DNA from: Acanthornis magna
Lineage: Eukaryota; Chordata; Aves; Passeriformes; Acanthizidae
Direction: 5' to 3'
Assembly (NCBI GenBank): GCA_036785705.1
Contig: JAWUZG010000029.1
Location: 11,609,501-11,673,500, forward strand
DNA: 64,000 nucleotides
A program made the position numbers and the translations under genes. This document shows, in pieces, positions 1 through 10,667 of the stretch. Every line of letters starts with the position of its first letter. Position 1 is the first letter of the stretch. The notes beneath the pieces are model-generated. The model made no database searches. It saw nothing but the letters and a program-made list of their open reading frames with translations, and had not been told where the DNA came from.

Positions 1-1039
1 AAAATATTTCCCCAATAACAGCTACTGATTCATCCTGAACTGTTTACAAAGAATTTAGACTACTGAACATAATGCATCATGATTTCTGTCGCCATCACAA
101 CTGAAACAAAAGTTCTTTATAATCTGACCTAAATATCTTGTTCTATACATTTTCAAGGACTTTACTAACTTAAGGAAGTCCTTATTACTTGCTGTCATCA
201 ATCCAAACTATTTGAACCAGTCTGAAAACCAAGTGCATGTATTCCAAGATTTCCTCCATGAGATGTCATGTATATTCAGGATTGGGATTTAAATGCTAAC
301 TGAAGAATCCAAAATTAGATTAATAGAATTATTTGTTCCAATAGGAGCCAACAGAATAAAAAAAGTAAGAAATAAAAGGTGCAAGGACCAAAGTTTCAAA
401 CATCATCAAGAATGGTTAACAGCTGACAAATCAAAAACAAAACAACGAACATCCTTCCAAGGAAATTATTCAGGAATTTAGAATTCTGGTTTTGCATATT
501 AAATATATTACTTTTTATCTGCTAGCACAAGTGCCATTTTTAATGTAACTTCTGGATTTACACCTGTATGAGAATTTAAATGATGTCCCAAATCAACACA
601 AATATGTTGTACTATTCCATGTATGTGACAGTGGTAACTGTCCAAAGAAGTCAAGGCCAGGCTGGATGGAGCTCTAAGCAACTTGGTCCAGTGGAAGGTG
701 CCCCTGCCCATGGCAGGAGGGCTGGAACTAGATGATCTGTAAGGTCCCTTCCAACTCACATCATTCCATGATCCCATGATACGCAATATATCGCTTGCTT
801 GGGACTTAACATTGCCTCCTTGCTCTCCCACCAATTGAAAACACCCCTCAATCCACAACTATCATAATCCTACACACAAGGGATACTTGAAAATACATAT
901 TCTAGAACATATCAACATTATGTGGTTACATCTCTCAACACAACAATGAAAACTTGAAGTTAAACGACACAAATCTAAATTCCTATTTCCCAAAAAGAGG
1001 GTTTGACCAAATATTGTATGGTGTTGATATAAAGCTTAC
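1..1039 (-). other. HERPUD2: HERPUD2 intron 2 (partial, runs off left edge)
   Basis: This is the intron downstream of HERPUD2 coding exon 2. It begins with the minus-strand donor GTAAG at 1039-1035 and leaves the window at position 1. The next HERPUD2 exon should begin with a Gln-Asp-Glu-Tyr-His stretch, going by the human protein as I recall it. I looked for its reverse complement and did not find it, so it must lie to the left of the window. The only recognisable content is a CR1 3' end at 646-780. The rest is A/T-rich with no supportable gene. Confidence 0.85.
646..780 (+). mobile_element. CR1 LINE 3'-end fragment
   Basis: This stretch reads in the sense direction as the end of a CR1 element: the 'caaggccaggctggatgg' motif, then a 'gtggaaggtgcccctgccca' block, 'ggaactagatgatctgtaag', 'gtcccttccaact', and a degenerate tail of ATTCCATG/ATCCCATG units. 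This 3' module is typical of avian CR1 non-LTR retrotransposons, which are usually truncated at the 5' end. Only the terminal ~135 bp is left, so it is inactive. It lies in HERPUD2 intron 2, antisense to the gene. Confidence 0.9.
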
Positions 1040-1117
1040 TTTTCTGAGAACATCTTTCAGCTGCAGATGATCAGGAAGCAGTCTGCCAGAATACACCAGT
1101 CTCTGATCCTTTGTAGA
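1040..1117 (-). CDS. HERPUD2: HERPUD2 coding exon 2 (ubiquitin-like domain, part 2)
   Basis: This 78-nt exon encodes 26 residues, STKDQRLVYSGRLLPDHLQL followed by KDVLRK, residues 50-75 of the protein. It forms the middle of the N-terminal ubiquitin-like domain: the RLVYSGRLL core corresponds to the ubiquitin segment with the conserved 'I-F-A-G-K-Q-L' fold, and the LPDHLQLKDVL part to the helix and turn that follow. On the minus strand an acceptor AG (1119-1118) precedes the exon and a donor GTAAG (1039-1035) follows it. Both ends are phase 0, matching coding exon 1 exactly. HERP-family proteins are ER membrane proteins with a cytosolic ubiquitin-like domain, and HERPUD1 is linked to ER-associated degradation. 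HERPUD2 is less studied. The remainder of the gene, including the hydrophobic C-terminal part, is outside the window. Confidence 0.96.
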
Positions 1118-2727
1118 CTAGGAGATGGGGACAAAGAAAAGAATTTAGCTTTTTTTCCTGCTGTACAGGTATACAGCTGGAGATAACATTTGCAGATGAG
1201 AAAATTCCTTGTAAGTCCAACCACCAACAGAGAGACTTAAAAACATTTCAGAGGTTTGACAAGTCCAACTCACAAATTATTTCTGAAAAAGAATTCTGCT
1301 ATTAGGCTCTCCGCAAGAGCACCGTTACAATTAACAACATTTAATTGCAAATGCTTGTCAAGAAAACTTTCAAGTACATTCAGAAATTCCTGTCTTTTAG
1401 TGATTTGCTCTTTTCCCTGCTCCTTGTCCCAGGCACTTTCTGAAGATATAGATGGAGAAGTGGCTGGGGCAAAGAAAGTTAGTAGAATGATGGAATGCCA
1501 ATTAAAGTATACAGAAGAGCACAAATTTCAATCTTTTTCAACAAGGACTTTCTGTTATTAATCCTTCCCCCCACCCTCACACCTCCCACAGAAAAAAAAA
1601 ACCAAAACCAACATCATAAGAAAAAACAAAAAAGAAAGCATTAAAAAGCAAGAACTGACAAAAGCATTTTTTAAAGGTAGCCTTCCAACCTGGGTAAGCT
1701 TTTTCCCTATTCTTACAGTTTCACAGTTTAAAATAATCTAGTATTGTAAACAAAGACTTTTGGGTTTTTTTAAATATGATATACTATACATGTGACAGTA
1801 ACTTTGCACTATTCTACATAATAGAAATAACAACAAAATTATTTTTAAAAATAAACTATTTGGAGTACCTATCTCCAGTAAGATGTACTGTATGCTAAAG
1901 CAAGCAGCTTACTTGGTCAACAAAAAAAAGAAAAACATCAACCCCACTCAACTCAGTTTATGCTGTCAAAAAAGGTGTAAATAGTCACTAACATGCTGTA
2001 ACTACGTAAATATATAGCTTTTTTTTTAAGAAAAGCCCCCAAATGTTGACCAATTTTGAGAGAATGTTAAAAAGAATGATCACATCAGTTCAGTTTAATG
2101 ACTACTTACACTCCGAATTAATTCAGTAGCATTTATTACTTGAAAGTGAGCATTACCATAAGCAAATGCTAAATGAAGAAATCTAGCCTAACATCAGTGG
2201 AATAGACATGCATTATCAGCATGAACTATTTGAAAAATTTCCCCATCATGCAAACAGCAAGTCTTACATCTCTCCTCTTTCTACCCCAGCCTTCTGCTGC
2301 CCACTTTGCCATCTTGTTCACACTAAGACAAATAACTGAGACACAGATCTCTATGATTATAAAAAGCTTTCACAGAAGTTTTGACCTTTTTTTCTTGCAA
2401 TAGCCTTCTACAGATCCCAAATAACTTAGCAGATTATAGAAATGTCACAGAACTGTTGGGTTTTTTTAACCTGGAAAAAAGTATCAGATCACTAGAATAA
2501 AACAGATACACAAAGCAAATAATTCTAATAGGTACACAGTAAATCTGAGAAGCTTTTCCTTTAACTTTTTTCCTGAAGCCATACTAGCCATTCATGATTC
2601 AATACAAGTTTTTAAAAATAATGAGTTCATAACCCACCACATACTGTGCAGAACTGTTTATTACTTCTATTTTAAAAATATTTTCTCTATTTTTTTGCAT
2701 TTTTCTGTATTTTTAATTACTGACATA

Positions 2728-2735
2728 GGACACTA
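2728..2735. repeat. Target-site duplication, left copy
   Basis: GGACACTA directly precedes the TG end of the LTR and is repeated perfectly on the far side. Eight bases is longer than the 4-6 bp usual for retroviral integrases, so two or more bases may match by chance. Confidence 0.7.
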
Positions 2736-3013
2736 TGGCTTAGTTTCCCCGAGGCTGCAGGAGCTGGCTGAGAGAAGAAGGCAGGCAGACGACATCAAGA
2801 TGGCGAAAGGGAAAAGTTTATTTACAGAAGGGTTTTTATACCATTAATATTCTAGCAACTATTGGTCAGAAAAGAAATCCACCTCCTAGAACCATTGGTC
2901 ACAGCCAAATAACACCTGATACCAAACACAGAGATTAAGAAAGTAAAAGAATGCAACTTATCTATGTTCTCCCTGAGAAAGAGCAGAAAGAATTTCAAAA
3001 CAGTGCAACCACA
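2736..3013 (-). mobile_element. Solo LTR of an endogenous retrovirus-like element
   Basis: This 278-bp block begins TGGCTTAG on the plus strand and ends CAACCACA, so it has the TG...CA ends of an LTR. It is flanked by identical 8-bp copies of GGACACTA (2728-2735 and 3014-3021). Read on the minus strand it has a TATA box (TATAAAAA, 2840-2833), a polyadenylation signal (AATAAA, 2822-2817) about 10 bp further on, and then a pyrimidine-rich downstream part. That is the layout of a compact LTR with a very short R region. No internal gag or pol sequence and no second LTR are present, so this is a solo LTR left by recombination, or an LTR-only insertion. It lies in HERPUD2 intron 1 in the same transcriptional direction as the gene. 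The exact family is not identified. Confidence 0.82.
2817..2840 (-). promoter_or_regulatory. LTR core promoter and polyadenylation signal
   Basis: On the minus strand TATAAAAA (2840-2833) is followed after about 10 bp by AATAAA (2822-2817). An LTR with the poly-A signal at or upstream of the expected start site has a very short R region, as some retroviral groups do. Because it points the same way as HERPUD2 transcription it could act as an intronic promoter or a premature poly-A site. No transcription can be shown from sequence alone. Confidence 0.55.
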
Positions 3014-3021
3014 GGACACTA
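3014..3021. repeat. Target-site duplication, right copy
   Basis: GGACACTA directly follows the CA end of the LTR and is identical to the copy at 2728-2735. Confidence 0.7.
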
Positions 3022-6000
3022 TTTTTCTAAGTCTCACAACACATGGAACTAGTTATTTGCAGCTCAGATTCATAAAATAATGTAATACATTCAACAACAA
3101 TGCTGTACTATTTCTATTTACATTTAAAACAACAAAAAATGCCTCATTCATGTCAGTAACTTCCTTTGAGCTATAACATTTTGTTGCTCCCTTCAAGCAG
3201 GAACAGGCTGCTAGCACAATGCAAGCTTGCATTTTGTATTTCAGAAAGGCCTTCTTAGAAAAACCAGAATTTTCAGCATCAAGATTAAAGAAAACTTTAA
3301 TTTCCTGTAAATTGGAAGCTTGTTGCTTTAGACTGACCAGTGCAGTCAGAAGAAAAATCTAAGAATCCTTGTTTCTGAGTTCTGAGACAGATTATCTGGA
3401 GATTAATTAGAACAGATAAGCACTTAAACCAAGCAAAACAAAACAGCAAAAACCCTTCAAACTCCAAATCTTTAAATCATCATCCAGCACAGTACTAAAG
3501 TGCTGTTTGCCTGTCACACTCATAATGCAGCTTTTTACACGGTCACCTTCAATTCTTCTTTTCAGTACCTCATGAAGGAGGCCCTCTTCAACCCCCTCTA
3601 ATTAAGTATCTTCTCAAACATGATACAAGTAACTTTTAAACAAGAAACCTTTACAGAGGTGAAACTGCAAGACTAAAAAAAACCCTCAAAGCTGACTACA
3701 TGGCCTTCAGTAATGCATTTCAGCTCTCTACAAAACAACAAAAGAAAAGGTAAAACATATGTTGAGTACTGTTAATCATATTAAGCCAGGGACCTGAATG
3801 GGGAAGATGAGGCCTTAAACCCCATACTCCTCCCTTCGTAAATTAAACACCTACCTGAGCACTACAGGATTATCACTTGCAATTCTCAGGGTGAAAGCCT
3901 GGAATTCTGAAAAGTGCTTGCTTGATTTTTTTTTTTTTAATGCAGATGACAGAAGAGGTAATAAATGTGGAAACACAGTAGCTCACATATATGCCAAAGT
4001 AAATGGAAAAGGCATTCAACTCATCCTCTACTAGAGGAAATTTCACTACCACACCTCCTGCTTCAAGGAACAGCATGCTCACTGCCAGCTCAAACATTGA
4101 ACTGCGATTGAAAAACACATAAAAACACATAATTAGAGTAGCCCCATTTTCAGAAGCAAGCACATGGCACCAGAAAAGAATTATTCCAGAACATAAAGCT
4201 TAGAGTGAGATGGGATACAGTTTGCAGGTCAAAATCCAAAGCTAAGACCTCCAGAACTACTGGTTTTGGTGTGGGGGGGTTTTCCCTCCATTTTTCAGGC
4301 AAGACTTCTTTTGCAATGTTTAGTCCAAATTAGCTATGGCCAGCACATTACCAAACACCAAACCTAAGACAGCGCAGCAATGTCCTGTAGGAACACAGGC
4401 CATCTCTGAGCTATACTGTTGCAGCTGGCAGACAGGTATTATTTTAGTTCATTAAGCCTCCCTCCCATTCTTCTATAGGAAATAAAAATCCAAACAACCA
4501 CATCTGGTTAGAACTGTAGGCAAACACTATATGACAGGTACTACATGAAATGAGAAACAACAGTTTTATATTACTGTTTTTGGGTGTAATCAATGCAGCA
4601 GTTAATGTGCTGAAGGTAGGATCTGCCAGACTGAGACACACTGGCTGATTTTACAACAGCCTTGTCTCCTTTCATGTAAGTATTTAATTTAGGGACATTG
4701 TAACTGCAGTACTCTATCTGTAAAAACTGGCCCAGTCAGGGAGCAAACTGACAAATGGGAATTGTAGCAAAGACTCATGAACTAATTTAACACCATTCTG
4801 AACCATTTAGCTTATTCAATTACTTACTTTGGAAAGTATATCAAATTTAATAACAACTAAACCAATTTAAATTTGCCTGCATTCGAAATTTGTATGTATT
4901 TAGGCAACTCATTCACACAAATTAATCTGGAAATATCACAAACAACACTGCCTCAAGACCTAACTTCTCATTTTCCTACTCTAACCACCTCACTTTCTGA
5001 AGACATACTCTTTAATAAACTGTAAATTTAATTAGGACACTTACAGTTAGCATCAGTTTACTGACTAATTTACAGATGCACATACAAGAAGGGGGTTCAA
5101 GCCACACAGAAAACTTGAAATACTATGTACAGTAGTGACAGCAACTGATTTCTATTTTACACCCCTAACTTCAAGAATATTGCAATGCCTGTATAGAGTC
5201 TCTGTGTTCCGGTGTATTCTCACCACCTTAAAATAGCATTGTAATAGAAGTTATTTCCAGGACCTTTCATATTGAGGGAACAGAGAAATCTTACCAACAA
5301 ACTTTTAACACTCATCTGGTTTAAAAGGAAAAAAAAAAGGGGAGGGAAGCTCCTAAAAGCAAAAAGTCTTATACAAATTTGAAAAAAGGAGTAATACTCA
5401 ATATCAAAAATATATCAAGCCAAAAATACACTGTTTGATTTTACTATGCATAGGAGCCATCCAATTAAACACCCTTCTCTCCCATGTTAATACCTCAATT
5501 TGAAAGGTCCTATGAAACAAAAATACTGTGTTCAGTTATTAGTTTAACTGCAAGTGTGGTAAATCCAAATTAAATGGAATTACTGAGATAATTTTCATTA
5601 AAGAAACTCCCCATTCTTTAACCCAGAACAAGTTTGGGTATGCTGAACTAGCCATTTAATAATGAGAGGCATGTTGAAGAATCTATTTTCAACAGAAGAT
5701 GTTTCAGGAAACTGAAATTTAACACTATACTACTGTTTAAAGCCTACAGTGCAGCATGAAAACCTCTCGTTCATTAAGGTTCCTTCCTTTCAGGAGCTCC
5801 ATTTAGCAGGATCATTCATAGGATGAGTCAGAAAACTAGTGTTTAAACACAAACATGTCACTGGAGGAGATTCTAGTGAGGAGGACGAAGCAGCAATCAG
5901 CTGGAGTCATATTTTTGTTTTTCACAGCAGATAGGCTCTTTTAGCAGAGAATTACTCACAGCTATAACTATATCCACAACTATATCTCAAAACCGTATAA

Positions 6001-7001
6001 CAGATGTCAATGGACCAGTGACACAGACCAAGTTGTTGGCTGCTTCTTTCTCCAAAAGGCAGAAACCCTTTTTGAAGCAAATCTACTATTTTACTTTCCT
6101 CCGTCAAAAACTCAACAATGATATTAATTCTTCTATTGAACTAAACGAAAAATAATTTACAATATAAATGTCACCTTCTTCTGATGTTTTCTAAGGCTTG
6201 GTTGTAGGCCCCACACGCTACTGCAGCTCTCTTATACAGTTCTCTGGAACAAATTTTTAAATACACCATTCTGCAAGACCTGCCATTCTACACATATACA
6301 GTATTATCTATTATCGCCTATTTTTTTTCATAGCCTCTTTTTAATTGCCAAATTTAGAACTTAGAAGAATTCAGAAACAAACCATATTTCACTCAGGAAC
6401 AAAAAAAGCCATAGGTATTAAGTTTCGAAATATAGTCACAGCTGTCATACAAGTCTGTGTAACACCTGACAGCAGAAATTTCAGCACAACCTCAAGAAAA
6501 ACGGCTTTTCAAAGAGAAAATAATTTTACAGGTTGTTCAACCACATGTTTCAAATAATATTATGATGAATAAACATCTATCTGCTCCACACCTCACTGAA
6601 TTCCCTAGATGTTAACCTTAAGTATATCGCTTAAGACTTTAGGACAGAACTCTTAGATTTACAAAAATTAGTCTTAAATTCAATTAACTGAGATACCTAA
6701 ATCTCAGTTCCCAAAAATAGCTAAGTGAAGCATTAGTAAGCATCTTTAGCGATATCCCCTTTCAGGATGCTACACTGCGATCTTCTCACACGACGTAAAA
6801 GAGGAGCTTCATATTTGCTCCACTGGCAACTTCCCTGAAAGCAGAAGGACGGCCATCGCCTTCACGCAGGTCACTCTTCGGCAGCAGGGCTCGTTTGTTT
6901 ATTCTGCAGGGTCTAAGGGAACTCTTGACCGCCTGTCCCCAAGTCACCGCAGTGCCAGCCTTACCGACAAGGCAAAGGAAAACGGCTGGCCAACAACTCA
7001 C

Positions 7002-7148
7002 CGGCTTACTGGGGTACACCTTGGAGAGGTGGCACTTCAGCTTGCCCACAGTCCACTCCAGAAAGCAGCTGATGGTCTGGTCGGTGTACTTCTGATTGGG
7101 GGCCTTGATGATGAGGGTCACCGGGTGCTCCACCACGCTCTGGTCCAT
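7002..7148 (-). CDS. HERPUD2: HERPUD2 coding exon 1 (start codon, ubiquitin-like domain part 1)
   Basis: The ATG lies at 7148-7146 in a strong context (AGCATGGAC on the minus strand). The exon encodes 49 residues starting MDQSVVEHPVTLIIKAPNQK and ending KVYPSKP, followed directly by the donor GTGAGT. The VTLIIKAPNQ and DQTISCFLEWTVGKLKCHLS segments are the hallmark first strands and helix of the HERP-family ubiquitin-like domain and are nearly the same as human HERPUD2 as I recall it; the main difference is VVEH at residues 5-8. The frame stays open far upstream (to an ATG at 7661), but that extension is low-complexity GC-rich sequence from the CpG island, so the MDQS start is preferred. The product is expected to be an ER membrane protein of roughly 400 residues, with only residues 1-75 visible in this window. 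Confidence 0.97.
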
Positions 7149-7511
7149 GCTGCCGCGGGGCCGGCCGGCCCTGCCCCGCTCTCCTCCTGCCCGGGGACAC
7201 GACGCCGCTCGAACCTTTGGGGGGGCTCCGGGCGGGTTCAGCGGCCCGGGGCGAACTTCCTGGGGGAGCTGCGGGAGCCCATCCCCGTGCTGGCGCTCCG
7301 CGAACCCGCGGGAGCGAAGGGACAAGGACAAACACGGAACCCGGAACACGCCCTCCCGGACCGGGCCCCTCCACCCGCGGCACCGCCTCGGCCTCCGGCC
7401 GCTGCCGCCGCCGCGTAAAATGGAGGCCGGAAGCGCCCCCGCCGCCGCCCCGCCCCCCGCGCTGCCGCCGAGCGGCACTGGGGGGCGCCCGCGGGCCGGG
7501 CGCGCCGCGCG

Positions 7512-7520
7512 TGACGCAAT
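7512..7520 (+). promoter_or_regulatory. C/EBP-ATF (CARE)-like element in the HERPUD2 promoter
   Basis: TGACGCAAT combines an ATF/CRE half site (TGACG) with a C/EBP half site (GCAAT). It differs by one base from the TGATGCAAT composite used by ATF4 in stress-response promoters. It lies about 365 bp upstream of the HERPUD2 ATG inside the CpG island. A single 9-bp match is weak evidence, and function is inferred only. Confidence 0.35.
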
Positions 7521-7536
7521 GGCGGGCGGCAATAGC

Positions 7537-7572
7537 GGGGGGGGAGCGGGGGGGGGGGGGGAGCGGGGGGGG
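7537..7572 (+). other. Poly-G runs, G-quadruplex candidate
   Basis: Three G runs of 8 (7537-7544), 14 (7548-7561) and 8 (7565-7572) are separated by only 3 bases each. The 14-G run can supply two tetrad strands, so an intramolecular G-quadruplex is possible on the plus strand, which is the template strand of HERPUD2. Homopolymer length in such a tract is also where assemblies are least reliable. Confidence 0.6.
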
Positions 7573-7640
7573 CCGTGTTGTGGTGCCGCGAGTGTGGCGG
7601 TGGGCGGGGGCCGCGGTACGAGATGTGGGTGTTCAGCCGC

Positions 7641-7837
7641 TGCTCGGGTCGGTGTGCTCATTCACAACAAGGTCTCAACGACTGAAAAACTTAAATGCTT
7701 CTTAGCAGCGGAATTAAAGCTCTGCTGCTTGTGTGTCTTGCCTCCGTCACCGTTGCATGGGAACGCCGCAGTGTATTTGTCCCAAATAGCCTTGTGAGGT
7801 CAGGAAATGCTATTTTGTAACCAGAATGGAGGCCATT
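7641..7837. other. Sequence between the HERPUD2 CpG island and the first CR1
   Basis: This short transition from GC-rich promoter DNA to ordinary intergenic DNA has no supportable gene. Any divergent promoter-associated transcript would start near here, but nothing in the sequence proves one. Confidence 0.5.
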
Positions 7838-8815
7838 GAATCACAAAGAATCACAAAATCACGTAATGGTTTGGATTGGAAGGGACCTTTAAGATACCTA
7901 GTTCCAAGCCCCCTGCCAAGGGCAGGGACATCTTGCAGTAGGCCCAGGTTGCTCAGAGCCCCACCCAGCCTGACCATGAGCACTGCCCGGGATGTGGCAG
8001 ACACAGACTTTCCTGGGCAACCTGTGCCAGCCCCTCACCACCGTCACAGTAGAGAATTTCTTCTTAGTATCTAATCTAAATCTACTCTCTTTCAGTTTGA
8101 ATCTATTCCATCTTGTCCTGTCACTACATGTCCTTGTAAATGGTCCCTCTCCATCTTTCTTGGAGGTTCCCTTCAGGTACTGGAAGGCTGCAGTTGGGTC
8201 ACCCTGAAGCCTTCTCTTCTTCATGCTGAATAATCCCAATTCCCTCAGTCTTTCCTTGTAGGGAGATGTGCTCCCTCTAATTGGCTTGGTGGCCTCCTCT
8301 GGATTCACTCAAACAGGTCTATGTCCTTCCTATGCCAGGTACCCCAGAGCTGGTTGCAGTTATCCATCTGGGGTCTCACCAGAGCAGACCAGAGGGGCAA
8401 AATCCCATCCCTTATCCTGCTGCCCACACTGCTTTGGATGCAGCCCAGGACACGTTTGGCTTTCTGGGCTGTGAGTGCACATTGCTGGTTCATGTCTAGC
8501 CTCTCACCCATCAACACCCTTAAGTCCTTCTCCGCTGGTCTGCTCTCAATCTGTTCATCCCCCAGCCTGTGTTGATACCAGGGGTAACCCTGACCCAGGT
8601 GCAGCACCTTACTCTTGGTCATATTAAACTTGATTTGAGTCCCATGGGCCCACTGCTTGGGGTTGTACAGATCTCTCTGGATGGCATCCCGGCTTCACTC
8701 AGCTTGGTGTCATCAGCGCATTTGCTGAAAGTGCACTCAATCCCTTTGTTTATATAATTAATGAAGATATTACATAATACTTGTCTCAATACAGACCCCT
8801 TATGTTGCTCAAGAA
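7838..8815 (-). mobile_element. CR1 LINE, 3' ~1 kb including the end of the reverse-transcriptase ORF
   Basis: The element lies on the minus strand. Its 3' end is at 7838, with AATCACA units on the plus strand (ATTCTGTG-like tail in sense) followed by 'ggtttggattggaagggacc'. Reading further right gives the usual CR1 order: 3' UTR, then the last part of ORF2. A minus-strand frame at 8622-8305 contains LPLWSALVRPQMDNCNQLWG and KRVLGCIQSSV, which match the conserved C-terminal segments of CR1 ORF2. The copy is truncated at its 5' end near 8815, and the coding frame breaks more than once, so it cannot move on its own. Confidence 0.93.
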
Positions 8816-10170
8816 CTCCATCAAAAATCATAAAATAAGTTTCTGAATTTCCAGGTTAGCACTGCAAACTTTTAATTATCAAAGTGATTTTTCAGCTGAT
8901 GGGAATAAAATACTTTAAAGGATAACCGTCAAGATGGATAGATAAAATGGCAATGAATAAGGGAAAAGTTCAGTTAATTATATTTTTGCTAAATCTCGAC
9001 GATAAAAGTTGGCCTCACTAACTTGTTAAAATAAAAAAAGCTTATAAAACCCCAAATTGTCTCTTGAACAAACAAACCATGTTTCCTTCTGTTCCCTTCT
9101 GTCATCAAACATTGTATGTAACTATAGAAGGCACAAGAGTTTCAGACCGGTTTGATTTTTCCAGTAGATAGTGTCCCTTTAATGGCAAAGAATCAGACCT
9201 TTCATTAAGCTGGAGTGAGGCATGGAGAAGTTTGCTAATAAAGAAAGGACCATAAGGAACTCCAACTTCTGAAGGGAAAGATAAAAAGAAAAGCCTGAAG
9301 GAATATCATTAGCCTTCAGGACCTAATTCTCCCTGTTAAATAAAACCCGGATGCAGACAACAGCTGATGTTAGAATTTGCAAAAGCAGAGGAAACTGTCC
9401 TTATTTTTATGTTTATTGACTTTTAATTACCTTCCTCTACAACCACGCCTTTGCAAACCTCATGTTTGAGATGGAGCATGAGACCTCAGGTGTGTTTCTG
9501 CAGCACCTGTTGTCTTTGAGATGGCTTATCAAATTGTAAATGTGGACAACTGGTACTTGACAGCACCTTCAGCTGCAACACTTGACATGCTCATACCAGT
9601 TTCCCAGTTCCCTCCCTTTTTATATAAGAACAATTGTTTGCACTTGAAATTCTGAACATGCTGTCCCTGCTAGAGCATGTTACTTGGAATTCCTGGGAAT
9701 ATCCAAGAATAAACTAGAATTTCCAAGATAAACTAGAATTTCCAGACATTAGGCATATATTTGTACATAGGGCAATGCACCAAAATTGATCAGCTAGCAG
9801 GTATCATGAGCACTTGGAAGGATTAATATGCAAAAATCAAGGCAAATAGTACATGAAACTTTTTCATTCAGGGTGGTTGCAATTTTATTGCATGACAGTT
9901 TGGTGGTCTGTATACACACCAGTATTTCTGTAGCACATATTTTAGTTACTATACAAAATTTCAGACTTTGGAAGATTGAGAAATCTCCTGAGTTACAACC
10001 TGAGAACAGTAAGAACTATTCTGTGGTGGCATTTTAGAAGCTGCATGCTGTGTCAGCTCTGCACAGGCCCTCATGGGGTAAAATGACACTTGCAACCATC
10101 TTGTTTTAGGACTAAAACTGAAAACCTTGTAAGAATGGTTCAGCATTAATTTATGTTCCAGAAAGTTAGA
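8816..10170. other. Intergenic DNA, no gene seen
   Basis: This is A/T-rich unique-looking sequence. The only structure noticed is a ~20-bp imperfect tandem duplication at about 9703-9744 (an AAACTAGAATTTCC-type unit repeated). No ORF resembles a protein family. Confidence 0.6.
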
Positions 10171-10246
10171 CTCATAGGACCATAGAATTATTTGGATTGG
10201 AAGGGACCTTTAAGATCATTCCAAACCCCAGCCATGGGGGCATAAA
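10171..10246 (-). mobile_element. CR1 LINE 3'-end fragment
   Basis: The plus strand reads CATAGAATTATTTGGATTGG, then AAGGGACCTTTAAGATCATT and 'ccaaaccccagccatgggg', the antisense form of the last ~75 bp of a CR1 element. Only this 3' tip survives. Confidence 0.85.
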
Positions 10247-10667
10247 TGTCTTATGAATATACATTGTGAAGTACCGTATCTCACCAAGAATCTATTTAAC
10301 ATGCAGAAAATTATGTCATTATTCTTAATACTTGTTCTGGCTTGATATACCTTGACACATCCACAGCAATTTTTTTGCATATTTATATCATATGTGACAT
10401 CTCTGTAGTTCAGAGGAAAAATTCTGGCAAATCTTTAAGAAGGCCAAAACTTTTCTTTTGTATGAAGGAATTCGTGCATTAAAATGTTATGGGAGACTGA
10501 GGGATCACCTTCTGACTCTTGAAATGTCTAAAACAGGTACCTGGTATGAGAGTTGGACCTTCGTATAGCGCCACTAGACCATCCATGGAAAAATTCATAG
10601 CCTATGAGATCTTGCATCTCTAGGCTCTTAACTAAGGTACAGAAGATACATGTATGATTAAGTTATT

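Larger units (their letters stand above)
1118..7001 (-). other. HERPUD2: HERPUD2 intron 1
   Basis: This 5.9-kb intron has a minus-strand donor GTGAGT at 7001-6996 and an acceptor AG at 1119-1118. Joining across it gives a clean phase-0 reading frame, YPSKP followed by STKDQRLVYSG. The plus strand is visibly rich in A and C, so the transcribed sense strand is rich in T and G. The only mobile element I recognise is the solo LTR at 2736-3013. The stretches 1118-2727 and 3022-6995 are A/T-rich with scattered homopolymer runs. No ORF in them resembles a known protein and I see no RNA gene. Confidence 0.9.
7030..7640 (-). promoter_or_regulatory. HERPUD2: HERPUD2 CpG-island promoter and 5' leader
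   Basis: From about 7030 to 7640 the sequence is strikingly rich in G+C with frequent CpG, unlike the A/T-rich DNA on both sides. It spans the first coding exon and runs upstream of it, as expected for a TATA-less housekeeping promoter. Visible candidate sites are an ETS-type CCGGAAGCG (7428-7436), a YY1-like AAAATGGAGG (7417-7426), a C/EBP-ATF-like TGACGCAAT (7512-7520) and three long G runs (7537-7572). The transcription start cannot be fixed from sequence, but an initiation zone around 7200-7450 is plausible. All long open frames in this block, on both strands, are GC-driven shadows. Confidence 0.8.

Noticed and set aside
20..45. Minus-strand CAG-GATGAATCA near the left edge as the next HERPUD2 exon
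   Set aside because: Only a few codons resemble the expected Gln-Asp-Glu start and the following codons do not match Tyr-His-Met-Val-His, so it is taken as coincidence.
7149..7661. In-frame N-terminal extension of HERPUD2 from an ATG at 7661
   Set aside because: The extra 171 codons are Pro/Ala/Arg/Gly-rich CpG-island sequence with no domain. The MDQS start matches the known family N-terminus and has a strong initiation context.
8305..8622. 105-codon minus-strand frame as a possible gene
   Set aside because: It is the C-terminal piece of CR1 ORF2 in a truncated LINE copy, not a host gene.
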